Positions 35,809-43,936 of a DNA stretch of 64,000 nucleotides are shown here, one piece after another (positions within the stretch are counted from its first letter, which is position 1; each line of letters begins with the position of its first letter). The DNA is from Geobacter sp. (GTDB taxonomy: Bacteria > Desulfobacterota > Desulfuromonadia > Geobacterales > Geobacteraceae): the NCBI GenBank assembly GCA_003314535.1, contig POSG01000007.1:62001-126000 (forward strand). Direction: 5' to 3'. The notes below the pieces were generated by a model. It saw only the letters and a list, made by a program, of their open reading frames with translations, searched no databases and was not told where the DNA came from. Both the position numbers and the translations under genes were made by a program.

Positions 35809-37140
35809 CTATTCGGCTCTCCCCGTGGCGGGTTTCAAAAACAGAAGGTCGACAACCGTCACAACTACGCCGGCAAAGAAGAAAATCCCAAGCGCAAAAG
35901 TAGCGCCCATCCAGAACCGCATATAGGATTGGGCGGTCATGTATCCCAGGCCCAGGATACGCTCCAGGTACGTCTGCAGCACACCGGCAATGCCGAAAGT
36001 GAGCCCCATGAGCATCATGGCGCAGCACATGGTCCAGAAGCCGAACTTGGCTCGTGTCGGACGGTATGTCTCGATTCCCTTGAGCTTGGGTATGGCATAG
36101 TAGAACACTGTCAGGTTGAGCAATGCATACGCTCCGAAGAAGGCCATATGACCGTGGGAGACGGTGACCTGGGAACCGTGGGTGTAATAGTTGATCTGTG
36201 GCAGTGTATGCGCAAATCCCCAAACCCCTGCACCGATGAAATGGAAGATTGCGCAGGCAACGGCCAGGGTCCAGGTATGGGGATTTGCGATTTGCTCCCG
36301 ACGGTGCTTGAGATGGTTCATGGTGTCGATGACCATCAGCAATATGGGCAGGGGTTCCATGGCGGAGAAAACACCGCCCACCCAGAGCCAGTACCGGGGA
36401 GCGCCGACCCAGTAGTAGTGGTGTCCGGTTCCGGCGATGCCGGTAAACAGGAACAGGCCGATCTCCACGTACAGCCATTTTTCCACGACACTGCGCTCCA
36501 CGCCGGTCAGTTTCAGTAGCACGAACGCCATGATGGCGCCGGTTACCAGTTCCCAGGAGCCTTCGACCCAGAGGTGTATGACCCACCACCAGTAATACCA
36601 GTCGAGGACTTCGTTCCTGTAAAACGGTATGCCGAAGAGATAGAGGACCGCAATGAAAACAAGGCCTCCGAGGAGCACCCCCTGGATGACGGTCCAGCGT
36701 TTCGCCCTGAACATGGTCATCCCGATGTTGAACAGGAAGATCAGCGCTCCAGCAGCAACGACATAATTGAGCGGCGGTGGTATCTCCAGCAGAGGCCGCC
36801 CCTTGGTCCAGCCGAAAACAAAACCGGCGATGGCGATCACGCCGGTTGCGACAAAAGCCATGAGCTGCAGCCAGGCCAGTTTCTGCGAGTAGACCTCGCT
36901 GGAAGTCTCCTCCGGGATTATGTAATAGGTGCCCCCCATGAATCCCAGCAGCATCCATAGGACCAGCAGGTTGGTGTGGATGGCCCGCGCCGTGGCGAAC
37001 GGGAAGACGTCAACGATCTGCTGTGGTACGGTAAACGCGTAGTTGAAGGCCAGCCAGAGGCCCATGATGACCTGCAGCACGAAGAGCACGAGAGCGATCC
37101 TGAAATACCAGTGGGCGATTTTCTGGGATTGATATTCCAT
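35809..37140 (-). CDS. norB: nitric oxide reductase large subunit (NorB)
   Basis: 443 residues, about 12 membrane helices. It reduces NO to N2O in the inner membrane with electrons from cytochrome c. Heme and non-heme iron His residues are in AIHTNLLVLW, HLWVEGSWELV, GTGHHYYW and SHGHMAFFGAY; the Glu residues typical of cNOR (EGSWE and SAMEPLPI) are present. The absence of an N-terminal quinol-binding extension marks it as cNOR. It follows norC by 11 bp. No norD/norQ is visible. Regulation could involve the Crp/Fnr gene at 33193, but no binding site was found. Confidence 0.92.
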   Translation of the reverse strand: MEYQSQKIAHWYFRIALVLFVLQVIMGLWLAFNYAFTVPQQIVDVFPFATARAIHTNLLVLWMLLGFMGGTYYIIPEETSSEVYSQKLAWLQLMAFVATGVIAIAGFVFGWTKGRPLLEIPPPLNYVVAAGALIFLFNIGMTMFRAKRWTVIQGVLLGGLVFIAVLYLFGIPFYRNEVLDWYYWWWVIHLWVEGSWELVTGAIMAFVLLKLTGVERSVVEKWLYVEIGLFLFTGIAGTGHHYYWVGAPRYWLWVGGVFSAMEPLPILLMVIDTMNHLKHRREQIANPHTWTLAVACAIFHFIGAGVWGFAHTLPQINYYTHGSQVTVSHGHMAFFGAYALLNLTVFYYAIPKLKGIETYRPTRAKFGFWTMCCAMMLMGLTFGIAGVLQTYLERILGLGYMTAQSYMRFWMGATFALGIFFFAGVVVTVVDLLFLKPATGRAE

Positions 37141-37151
37141 CTGCTGTCTCC

Positions 37152-37853
37152 CTATTTCAGGCCCGCGAGGAAGCTGGCAACCTCTTCCAGTTCACGGTCC
37201 GACAGAGCGGTTTGGGGGGGCATCATGGCATTGGGGTTGACGCTTTTCGGATCCTTCACGTAGTGCTCGATCTGCTCCAGGGTAAGCTTGCGGCCAATGG
37301 TGTCCAGTACCGGGCCGAAGGTCCCGCCCGTGCCGTGCAGCGAATGGCAGTTCATGCAGCCCTTTTCCTGGAACACCGCCGCTCCTGGTGTGACTCCCGC
37401 CATGGCAACCATCCGCTTCTCGCCGCGGGTTAGGCGCTTCCTGCTGTCCTGTGGCGGCCAGTCGCCGTTGTCGATTCCCCCGACCCAGTTGAAAAAGGAC
37501 AAGATGTTTTCCGTATCGGCATCGGAAATGTCCTGCCGTGGCATCTTGCGCATCGAAGCTGCAAACGCAAGCTCGGGATGCCTGATCCTGTAACGCACGC
37601 CGACTTCGCCGATCCTTTGCATCACCCTCGTCAGGTCGGGTGCATAGTATCCCCCGAAGCCCAGTATGGTGTGGCAATCGTTGCAGTTATGCTTTTCAAA
37701 TGCTTTTTTCCCCGCCACCACCGTGTCCGACAGCCTGTCGGCATGGGAAAGGGCATCCACCTGGCGGTGCATGTCCCAGGTAAGCCCCAGGAACAGCGCC
37801 GCTGACGAAAGAGTGCCCAACAAAAAAATCCAGAAAGCCGCCTTCTTCGTCAT
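37152..37853 (-). CDS. norC: NorC cytochrome c subunit with two heme-binding domains
   Basis: 233 residues. The N-terminal membrane anchor (AAFWIFLLGTLSSAALFLGLTW) and the first heme site CNDCH in CNDCHTILGFGGYYAPDLT match NorC. After a linker there is a second c-type heme domain with CMNCH and a Met ligand candidate in MMPPQ. Ordinary NorC has about 150 residues and one heme, so this is a NorC fused to a mono-heme cytochrome c that may serve as built-in electron donor. The start at 37853 follows GGAGGAGAGCAG. Confidence 0.9.
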   Translation of the reverse strand: MTKKAAFWIFLLGTLSSAALFLGLTWDMHRQVDALSHADRLSDTVVAGKKAFEKHNCNDCHTILGFGGYYAPDLTRVMQRIGEVGVRYRIRHPELAFAASMRKMPRQDISDADTENILSFFNWVGGIDNGDWPPQDSRKRLTRGEKRMVAMAGVTPGAAVFQEKGCMNCHSLHGTGGTFGPVLDTIGRKLTLEQIEHYVKDPKSVNPNAMMPPQTALSDRELEEVASFLAGLK

Positions 37854-38107
37854 CTGCTCTCCTCCTCCGCATATGGATTGATTCAAACAGGTCCAATGCA
37901 GTCACGCATTTGGGAATTCCACGTGATTTGGCAACCACCGGTCAAGCCTCGGATAAATAAGGCATCTCCTTCAGACTTTTATAAATTGTATCACCCATAT
38001 GCCTTCCGTACAGGTCATCCTGAAAAGACAATCGGGTGTTTGACGGGAATTAAAAGATGAACAAGAAGTCGGGACCAGTTTGCGGAAAGGAGTGAGACAC
38101 CGGAGGG

Positions 38108-38142
38108 GGAGGGGCGGTTCTGTTGGCATCAGAACCGCCTCC
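38108..38142. repeat. inverted repeat in the 37854-38371 gap
   Basis: GGCGGTTCTG and CAGAACCGCC arms around a 7-nt loop, without a T run. The rest of this 500-bp gap shows no gene. A weak promoter-like TTGACC lies near 37940 on the minus strand ahead of norC. Confidence 0.4.
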
Positions 38143-38371
38143 AACAACGAAAGAGAAGATTGACGAATGGGATCCGCCAACTCTGCAAATTACAGCAATA
38201 CACATGCCAATCAATGAACAATACCGACAGTCAATCCCCAACTATCCGATATTTTGCAGTTTATTAACTTTGAACTTTCGATGTCAGCGCAACAACTGCT
38301 CGGTGTTGCCGACCGTAATCCGGCAAATGAGACAGTTGTATCGTGATAACTGTACATTTTCTCCAAGGCGA

Positions 38372-38749
38372 TCAGAGGTTTTCGTCCGGAAAGGAAACTA
38401 TCAAGCCGTGGGTGTCATCGTTGAAGGTCGCCGGCAGCATTCTCAGGGTTATCAGGCTGGCTTCCCGGCTGCCACCCCTGAGGAGGCAATACATCTGGTA
38501 CCTGAGTCCATGGGAAGTAAGCAGTTCGCTCTCGGTGCATCCGCCCGCAAAACCGATCTTCAGCTTGGTCGCCGGTACAAAGAACAGATCCCATACCCTT
38601 GCATCCTGCTTCTGGTGCCCCTGGCACGCATTGTCCAACTCTGTCCACTGGCAACACAAGTTCCACACCCGCTCGGTCATCAGGACCTGGCAGCAGAACC
38701 CGGCTTCCGCAGCTTCTTCGGTCACGTCGACGAAACGGGCTTCGCGCAT
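38372..38749 (-). CDS. cysteine-rich protein, unknown
   Basis: 125 residues. It has nine Cys, including GFCCQ, NLCCQW, NACQG, GGCTES and YCLLRGG. No signal peptide. A strong Shine-Dalgarno (GAGGAGG) precedes the ATG at 38749. The opposite strand is also open here but has no ribosome site and poor composition. The Cys pairs may bind metal. It is divergent from the TusA-FdhD gene. Confidence 0.55.
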   Translation of the reverse strand: MREARFVDVTEEAAEAGFCCQVLMTERVWNLCCQWTELDNACQGHQKQDARVWDLFFVPATKLKIGFAGGCTESELLTSHGLRYQMYCLLRGGSREASLITLRMLPATFNDDTHGLIVSFPDENL

Positions 38750-38847
38750 TGCTACCTCCTCTATTAATGAATTTACCAAGTCCGGGTCAAATGGCAATCG
38801 TTTCTTTCCAGGTATTGCCATTGCAATTCGCATGCGAGAGGAAGCTT

Positions 38848-38876
38848 TTGCAATAATTGAAAAAAATCGCTATCAT
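38848..38876 (+). promoter_or_regulatory. promoter of the TusA-FdhD gene
   Basis: TTGCAA (38848-38853), a 17-bp spacer, then TATCAT (38871-38876). The leader to the start at 39006 is about 120 nt. Confidence 0.5.
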
Positions 38877-39005
38877 CGGATTCACCGGAACATCCTCAAC
38901 CGGAAAAACGGGCTGCAGGTTCCGCTAAAACAAAACCCGCTAAAGCCGCCCTGTCCAGGTCCGGCATTGACCGGTCCCGGAGAAATCCCTTCCAATGGAG
39001 AAGAC

Positions 39006-39989
39006 ATGCACATCATAGATCTGCGCGGCATCGGCTGTCCGACAAACTTCGTGAAGGCGAAGCTCGCCCTGGAAATGATCGATCCGGGTGAAATCGTCCA
39101 GTTCATGCTGGATGACGGCGAACCGGTCAGGAATGTTTCCCGGACCCTCAAGGCGGAGGGGCACAAGATCCTGGGAAAGGAACAGAAGGAAGGATATTCC
39201 ATCGTGACGCTGGAAGTTTCCTCGCCGGATGCAAGGCCCGAGGAGCCGGTCAGGGAGTATGCTGCCACGAAAATTACCCGCAACGGCAGGGAACCGGCTA
39301 CCGACCCGGTCATGGTCGAAGAAACCATCGAACTGCTCGTCAACGGTACAAAGCTGTCAGCAATCGTTACGACTCCCGATCTTCACAAGGAGCTTGCCGT
39401 CGGCTACATGGTAACGGAGGGAGCGATAAAGGAAAGGGCCGACATCGAAAATGTCGAGGAAAAGGACGGCTGGGTACTATTGACAATACGGTCTTTCGAG
39501 CACTTCGACGTATGGTACGAGCTGCGGTCTTCCGGCTGCATCGGCGTAAACTGGGACAAGAGGGATGACGACATCGTGCTGCCGGTGAAACAGACTTTCC
39601 GTATCGATATGCTCCTGGACAGTATGAAACACCTGTACGACGCAACCCAGGACAAGACAGGAGGCGCGCACAGCGCAAGCCTGGTGGATGCCAACAGCAA
39701 CCTCAGGTACAAGGCGCTCGACATCGGCCGCCACAACGCCATCGACAAGGTCGTTGGCATGGCCTTTCTCAATGGTGACGACCTGACCAAAATGTTCCTG
39801 GTTTCCTCGGGAAGGCAACCGGCAGGGATGGTCATGAAGGCTGTCCGGGCAGGCATCCCCCTGATCATCTCCAAGTCGGCGCCCATCAGTTCCGGCATCG
39901 ACAGTGCGCGCCGGGCAAATGTCACCCTGTGCTGCTATGCGACGCGTGAAAAAGTGAAGGTCTTCTCCGCCCCGGAAAGAATAGTTTGA
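39006..39989 (+). CDS. fdhD: TusA-FdhD fusion, formate dehydrogenase sulfurtransferase
   Basis: 327 residues. Residues 1-75 are a TusA/SirA domain with the catalytic Cys-Pro in GIGCPTNFVKAKLALE. Residues 95-327 are FdhD: ELRSSGCIGVNWD (sulfur-carrying Cys in SSGC), KTGGAHSASLVDANSN and ALDIGRHNAIDKVVG, the last two being FdhD hallmarks. FdhD moves sulfur from a cysteine desulfurase to the Mo/W-bis-MGD cofactor of formate dehydrogenase; TusA normally relays sulfane sulfur. The fusion suggests direct handover. Two NifS genes and a free TusA lie downstream. The ATG at 39006 follows GGAG. Confidence 0.9.
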   Translation: MHIIDLRGIGCPTNFVKAKLALEMIDPGEIVQFMLDDGEPVRNVSRTLKAEGHKILGKEQKEGYSIVTLEVSSPDARPEEPVREYAATKITRNGREPATDPVMVEETIELLVNGTKLSAIVTTPDLHKELAVGYMVTEGAIKERADIENVEEKDGWVLLTIRSFEHFDVWYELRSSGCIGVNWDKRDDDIVLPVKQTFRIDMLLDSMKHLYDATQDKTGGAHSASLVDANSNLRYKALDIGRHNAIDKVVGMAFLNGDDLTKMFLVSSGRQPAGMVMKAVRAGIPLIISKSAPISSGIDSARRANVTLCCYATREKVKVFSAPERIV

Positions 39990-40006
39990 AAATCAGTTTC
40001 CCAATG

Positions 40007-40092
40007 TCAGCCGTTGAGCAGGCTGTCCAACTCCCCGATAAGGCCATCTCCATCCTCCAGCCCGACCGACAGCCGCACCGGGAAAACCTCCA
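40007..40092 (-). pseudogene. 3' tip of a Cys/Met-metabolism PLP enzyme (copy 1)
   Basis: Minus-strand translation gives VRLSVGLEDGDGLIGELDSL and LNG then stop, the usual C-terminus of cystathionine gamma-synthase/O-acetylhomoserine sulfhydrylase. Only about 27 codons remain. A similar tip lies at 43545, on the other side of the island. Confidence 0.6.
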
Positions 40093-40270
40093 TCCTGATA
40101 TTCTCGCTCCCACATGGCAACCAACCCGCACGCCTTTGTTTCAGTCACATCGCCATTTGTTCGATTTCAAACCGTTTGTCCAAAAATCCCTTGACACAAG
40201 CGTAAGTTCATTGATAGTAAACACGTACTTATAATTTGCGTTAATTTTCTGACTTGCATAAAGAGGCCAC

Positions 40271-40777
40271 ATGCCCCCCGAAACAGGAATGACAACGCTG
40301 ATCGGCGAACTGCTGGAAAGGGGCCAGGAGTTCTCCTTCGTCCAGGTCATGCGCCTTGCCCGCCGGCACCTTGACCCGGAAGGGGAAGCCGGCATACCCG
40401 GCATCCCCTGGCAGGAGCGGGTCCGCATCCGCCCCGAACTGTCCCTGGCGTTCCCCGCCGCCGACGTGGCAAAGGTGGAGCGCGACGGCGACAACCAGAA
40501 GATCACCGCCACCTTCCTCGGCCTCTACGGCCCCGCCTCACCCCTGCCCGCCTTCTTCACCGAAGACCTCATGGACGAAGCGTCAGGCGACGAAAGCGTC
40601 TTCCGCGACTTCCTGGACATCATCCACCAGCGGCTCTACCACCTGTACTTCGAGTGCTGGAGCAAATACCGGCTTTTGATCCGCATCGTAGAGGAAAACA
40701 ACCCCATAGACCGGGAGCGGCTCTTGTGCCTGATCGGCCTTGGCGAAAGAGAGCTGTCCGAAAGAATCGTCAACTGA
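40271..40777 (+). pseudogene. tssG: truncated T6SS baseplate protein TssG
   Basis: 168 residues that match the N-terminal half of TssG (ImpH/VasB): FSFVQVMRLARRH, RIRPELSLAFPAADVAKVE, TATFLGLYGPASPLPAFFTE and FRDFLDIIHQRLYHLYFECW. Full-length TssG has about 330 residues. Here the frame stops at 40777 right where a transposase-like tip begins. No other type VI genes are in the window, so it is an orphan remnant, although it still has a start (AAGAGG upstream) and an open frame. Confidence 0.7.
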
Positions 40778-40786
40778 ACGATACGG

Positions 40787-40910
40787 CGCTGTTATCCATG
40801 CCTACTGCCTGATGAGGAACCACTGTCATCTGCGGCTGGTGACGCCGCTTGGAAGCCGGCCACAGATAAAGTCGCACATAAGTGGTGTCAGACTTCCAAG
40901 TTATCAATGA
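40787..40910 (+). pseudogene. tip of a Y1 (REP-associated/IS200-like) transposase
   Basis: Translated in frame from 40787: IHAYCLMRNHCHLRLVTPLG, then SRPQIKSHISGV. The HAYCLMxNHxHL pattern with the two metal His is the HUH motif of Y1 transposases. It starts just after the truncated TssG and ends at a stop at 40908. The 130 bp to the peptidase gene show nothing else. Confidence 0.6.
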
Positions 40911-41044
40911 GGTAACCTGCTCAAGTCAATGGGCTATTCAAAACATGAAATGTGTAGCCCTGACCCCCCTGGCCCCTGGAGATATTACTTTCAAGTAATT
41001 TTTGATTCTCCAATTTCTTGAATGAAAGGAAGAGGCGCACAGCT

Positions 41045-43381
41045 ATGTGTAGGGTAAAACTGACTCTTTTTATATATATTCTCCTGGTGCTTATTTCTAC
41101 CGGGAAAGCCAGTGCCGCCCCTGTACCCGAGAAATCGGTCTGGAAAGTCACACAAAATTTCCTGAAGAGGCATGTCGCGGCCCACAAAGGATGGAAAGGA
41201 AATCATAGCCCCAAAGCAGCATCCGTTGACACCGTGTATTACAAGGGTGAACCAATAGCATACAATGTCTCCGTAAAGCCAAGCGGGCACCTACTGGTAG
41301 CCTACCATGATGACTTCAGTCCGGTCTTGTTTTACTCTCCCAGTTCATCCCTGGATCCCTTAAAGGCGGACGATCCTCAAGCAATTGAATCATGGATCAT
41401 TCCAGAGATTTACAATACCATTCAACAAATCAAAGATATTGAAATAACCGCTGTTTCTTCAACCGGCAAAATTGAGACTGCATCAAGGAAGCATAAATCC
41501 GGTGTTGCCGACAGAATTACAGCAGCTTGGAGATTGTTAGAAGGCGAAGCGGCCGACACCGTTACTCCTTCAACAGATGCTCCATCTGCAGGAAGTGGCA
41601 CATACGCGTCATCAGTAGGACCCCTACTGGAGACAACCTGGAATCAATCGCCTTACTACAATCAGTATACCCCGGCAGCAAGTGGATGCGTCCATACTCT
41701 GACAGGATGCTTGGCGACTGCCATGGCGCAAGTGATGAATTATTGGAATTGGCCTAATACGGGTGCGGGAACTCATTCCTATGCGTGGAACAGCACAACA
41801 TTGAGCGCTGATTTAAATCATTCATATGATTGGGCTTCCATGCCTTCAGCTCTGACAAGCTCTAGCACATCTTCTCAAATAGATGCTGTGGCTCAACTAA
41901 TGTCTGATGTTGGAATATCCATTGACATGAATTATGGTTGTTCAGCTTCCTCGGCCTACACCTCTAAAATTATACCTAGTTTGGTGAACTACTTTAAATA
42001 CAAGTCAACCGCAATGGAAATTTATAGAGGCTCCTATACGCCCGCAAGTTGGATGAACTTAATTGAAGGAGAGCTGAATGCACCCGATCCACGGGTTATT
42101 CTGTTTTATATAAGTTCAAGTGCAGGAAATCATGAGGTTGTTATAGACGGTTATCAAACCAATGTGTCAGGAACCGATCAGGTTCATATCAATTACGGCT
42201 GGGGTGGGTATTCAGATGCTTATTATGACATAACTAATAGCTGGACCGCCGGATATACTTGGAGTGCCAATACTCAGTATCTCGAAGTTGGTATTGAACC
42301 CAATAGCACAATACCGGGGCCACCAAGAGATGTGACTGCCATACCTGGGAACAGTCAAGCTACGGTTAATTTCAAGCCGCCAGCTTTTACAGCAGGCGGA
42401 AGCATCAATGGCTACACCGTTACGTCATCACCTGGCAACATCACCACCACCGGCACAACAATCCCGATCACTTTTACCGGCCTTACCAACGGCACAGCCT
42501 ATTCTTTCACCGTAACTGCCTCCAACTCGGCTGGATCAGGTCCAGCGTCTGGTCCGTCAAACAGTGTCACACCAATTGCTGCCCCCGGTTCTCCTACAGG
42601 AGTGTCCGCCACTGCCGGCAACGGCCAGGCAACTGTTTCTTTCAGTGCCCCTGCCTCCAACGGCGGCAGCGCCATTACCGGCTACACCGTTACGTCATCA
42701 CCTGGCAACATCACCGCCGCCGGCACGGCGAGCCCAATCACCGTAACAGGTTTGACAAATGGGACGACTTACACCTTTACAGTTACGGCCACCAATGCGG
42801 CAGGAACAGGCCCCGCTTCGAGCCCGTCAAATAGCATAACACCCGAAGTAACTTACTCTCTTTTTGTAAGCTTTAGCGGAAATGGCAACGGTTCAGTTTA
42901 CAGCACTGCCCCAGGCTCCCCGAGCATAAATTGCGTAAAGGGAATGTCCGATGGATGCAGTGCTGTTTATACGCGTGGCACATCCGTAACTCTCTACGCA
43001 TCAACCGATTGGAAATCAATTTTTAAGGCTTGGAGTGGTGATTTTGTTGGTACACAAAACTTACTCACGTTAACTATGGATAACGATAAAAATGTTACTG
43101 CTTCCTTTGAACCTAACTTTAAGGCATATTTGCTACCGGTTGGTATTTTTTATGATAGTATCCAGGATGCTTTTGACAATGCAGTTAATGGTGCAACCGT
43201 CCAGGCTCAGTCATATTCTTTTGCAGAAAGACTTATAGCAGGGAGAAACTCCAGCCTCAATATAAGCCTCAAGGGAGGCTATGATGAAACTTTTACCGCT
43301 ACAGTAGGTATGACAACAGTGCAAGATCAATTGGTGATCCAGAATGGATCGTTGACGATTGAGAATGTAACAATTAAGTAA
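41045..43381 (+). CDS. secreted C10 (streptopain-like) peptidase with FN3 domains
   Basis: 778 residues. A signal peptide (LTLFIYILLVLISTGKASA) and a pro-region are followed by the C10 cysteine protease domain: active Cys in SGCVHTLTGCLATAMAQVMNY and His in GNHEVVIDGYQ, with QVHINYGWGGYSDAYY after. Two fibronectin type III domains follow (TVTSSPGNITTTGTTIPITF and a near repeat), then an InlB-like beta domain (FSGNGNGSVYS, KAWSGDF) and a C-terminal module. It is an extracellular enzyme. It is clearly richer in A+T than the flanks, which suggests transfer. The start at 41045 (after GGAAGAGG) was preferred to 41018. Confidence 0.85.
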   Translation: MCRVKLTLFIYILLVLISTGKASAAPVPEKSVWKVTQNFLKRHVAAHKGWKGNHSPKAASVDTVYYKGEPIAYNVSVKPSGHLLVAYHDDFSPVLFYSPSSSLDPLKADDPQAIESWIIPEIYNTIQQIKDIEITAVSSTGKIETASRKHKSGVADRITAAWRLLEGEAADTVTPSTDAPSAGSGTYASSVGPLLETTWNQSPYYNQYTPAASGCVHTLTGCLATAMAQVMNYWNWPNTGAGTHSYAWNSTTLSADLNHSYDWASMPSALTSSSTSSQIDAVAQLMSDVGISIDMNYGCSASSAYTSKIIPSLVNYFKYKSTAMEIYRGSYTPASWMNLIEGELNAPDPRVILFYISSSAGNHEVVIDGYQTNVSGTDQVHINYGWGGYSDAYYDITNSWTAGYTWSANTQYLEVGIEPNSTIPGPPRDVTAIPGNSQATVNFKPPAFTAGGSINGYTVTSSPGNITTTGTTIPITFTGLTNGTAYSFTVTASNSAGSGPASGPSNSVTPIAAPGSPTGVSATAGNGQATVSFSAPASNGGSAITGYTVTSSPGNITAAGTASPITVTGLTNGTTYTFTVTATNAAGTGPASSPSNSITPEVTYSLFVSFSGNGNGSVYSTAPGSPSINCVKGMSDGCSAVYTRGTSVTLYASTDWKSIFKAWSGDFVGTQNLLTLTMDNDKNVTASFEPNFKAYLLPVGIFYDSIQDAFDNAVNGATVQAQSYSFAERLIAGRNSSLNISLKGGYDETFTATVGMTTVQDQLVIQNGSLTIENVTIK

Positions 43382-43544
43382 ACATATCTGCCTCAGTAAC
43401 AGTGGGTCAATCAGGGACGCTGCTTGCAATCTTTCTAACGGAGCTTTTGGTGAATTAGCAAGCAATGTCCCTCCCCCACCTTTCTCGCCTCTTTTCTCAA
43501 AGAGCTACAGGCAACGTCTTTTTACACTATCAATGGGTTGACAA

Positions 43545-43628
43545 TCACCCGTTCAGCAACGTGCCCAGCTCCCCGATCAAGTCATCCGCATTCTCAATCC
43601 CGACGGATAGGCGCACCAGGGCATCGCC
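43545..43628 (-). pseudogene. 3' tip of a Cys/Met-metabolism PLP enzyme (copy 2)
   Basis: Minus strand translation DALVRLSVGIENADDLIGEL, then GTLLNG and stop. About 75% identical at the DNA level to the tip at 40007. Upstream the frame is broken within a few codons. Confidence 0.6.
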
Positions 43629-43720
43629 GCATCATGACCATCGGCAGGGAAGTGGGTTCCGGCCACGGCGACTCGCCAAACAGAAAAAAGGCACAAGCCG
43701 CCTGAGTGTTAAATTAGCAT

Positions 43721-43750
43721 TTGACGGCTTGAAGTTATCTGGTATATATT
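43721..43750 (+). promoter_or_regulatory. possible promoter ahead of the first nifS-like gene
   Basis: TTGACG (43721-43726), an 18-bp spacer, then TATATT (43745-43750). The transcript would start near 43757 and cross the hairpin at 43864. Confidence 0.4.
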
Positions 43751-43863
43751 CCTTACTGTTTGAATAGGGTTATTAGCAGCAACTTTACTACATATTTTGT
43801 AAATTTAGAACCTCCGTAACGGTCACGCGCCCACTTCGACCTCTGCACCGGCAGACTCACCGA

Positions 43864-43909
43864 AACCCGCACCGATTGCGACAAAAGTCGCTCTTGGTGC
43901 GGGTTTTTT
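43864..43909 (+). terminator. strong terminator in the leader of the first nifS-like gene
   Basis: AACCCGCACC/GGTGCGGGTT outer stem with an inner GCGAC/GTCGC stem and AAAA loop, then TTTTTT. It ends 28 bp before the start codon at 43937. It may be a leader terminator (regulated) or simply the end of a lost upstream gene. Confidence 0.7.
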
Positions 43910-43936
43910 GATGTCAGGCCGCTCAACAAGGAAAAG

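Noticed and set aside
37854-38060. Fnr/Dnr box ahead of norC
   Set aside because: No TTGAT-N4-ATCAA type palindrome was found; only partial half sites.
43465-43767. Small rightward frame of 100 codons beyond the peptidase gene
   Set aside because: It covers the PLP-enzyme tip on the other strand and has no ribosome site.
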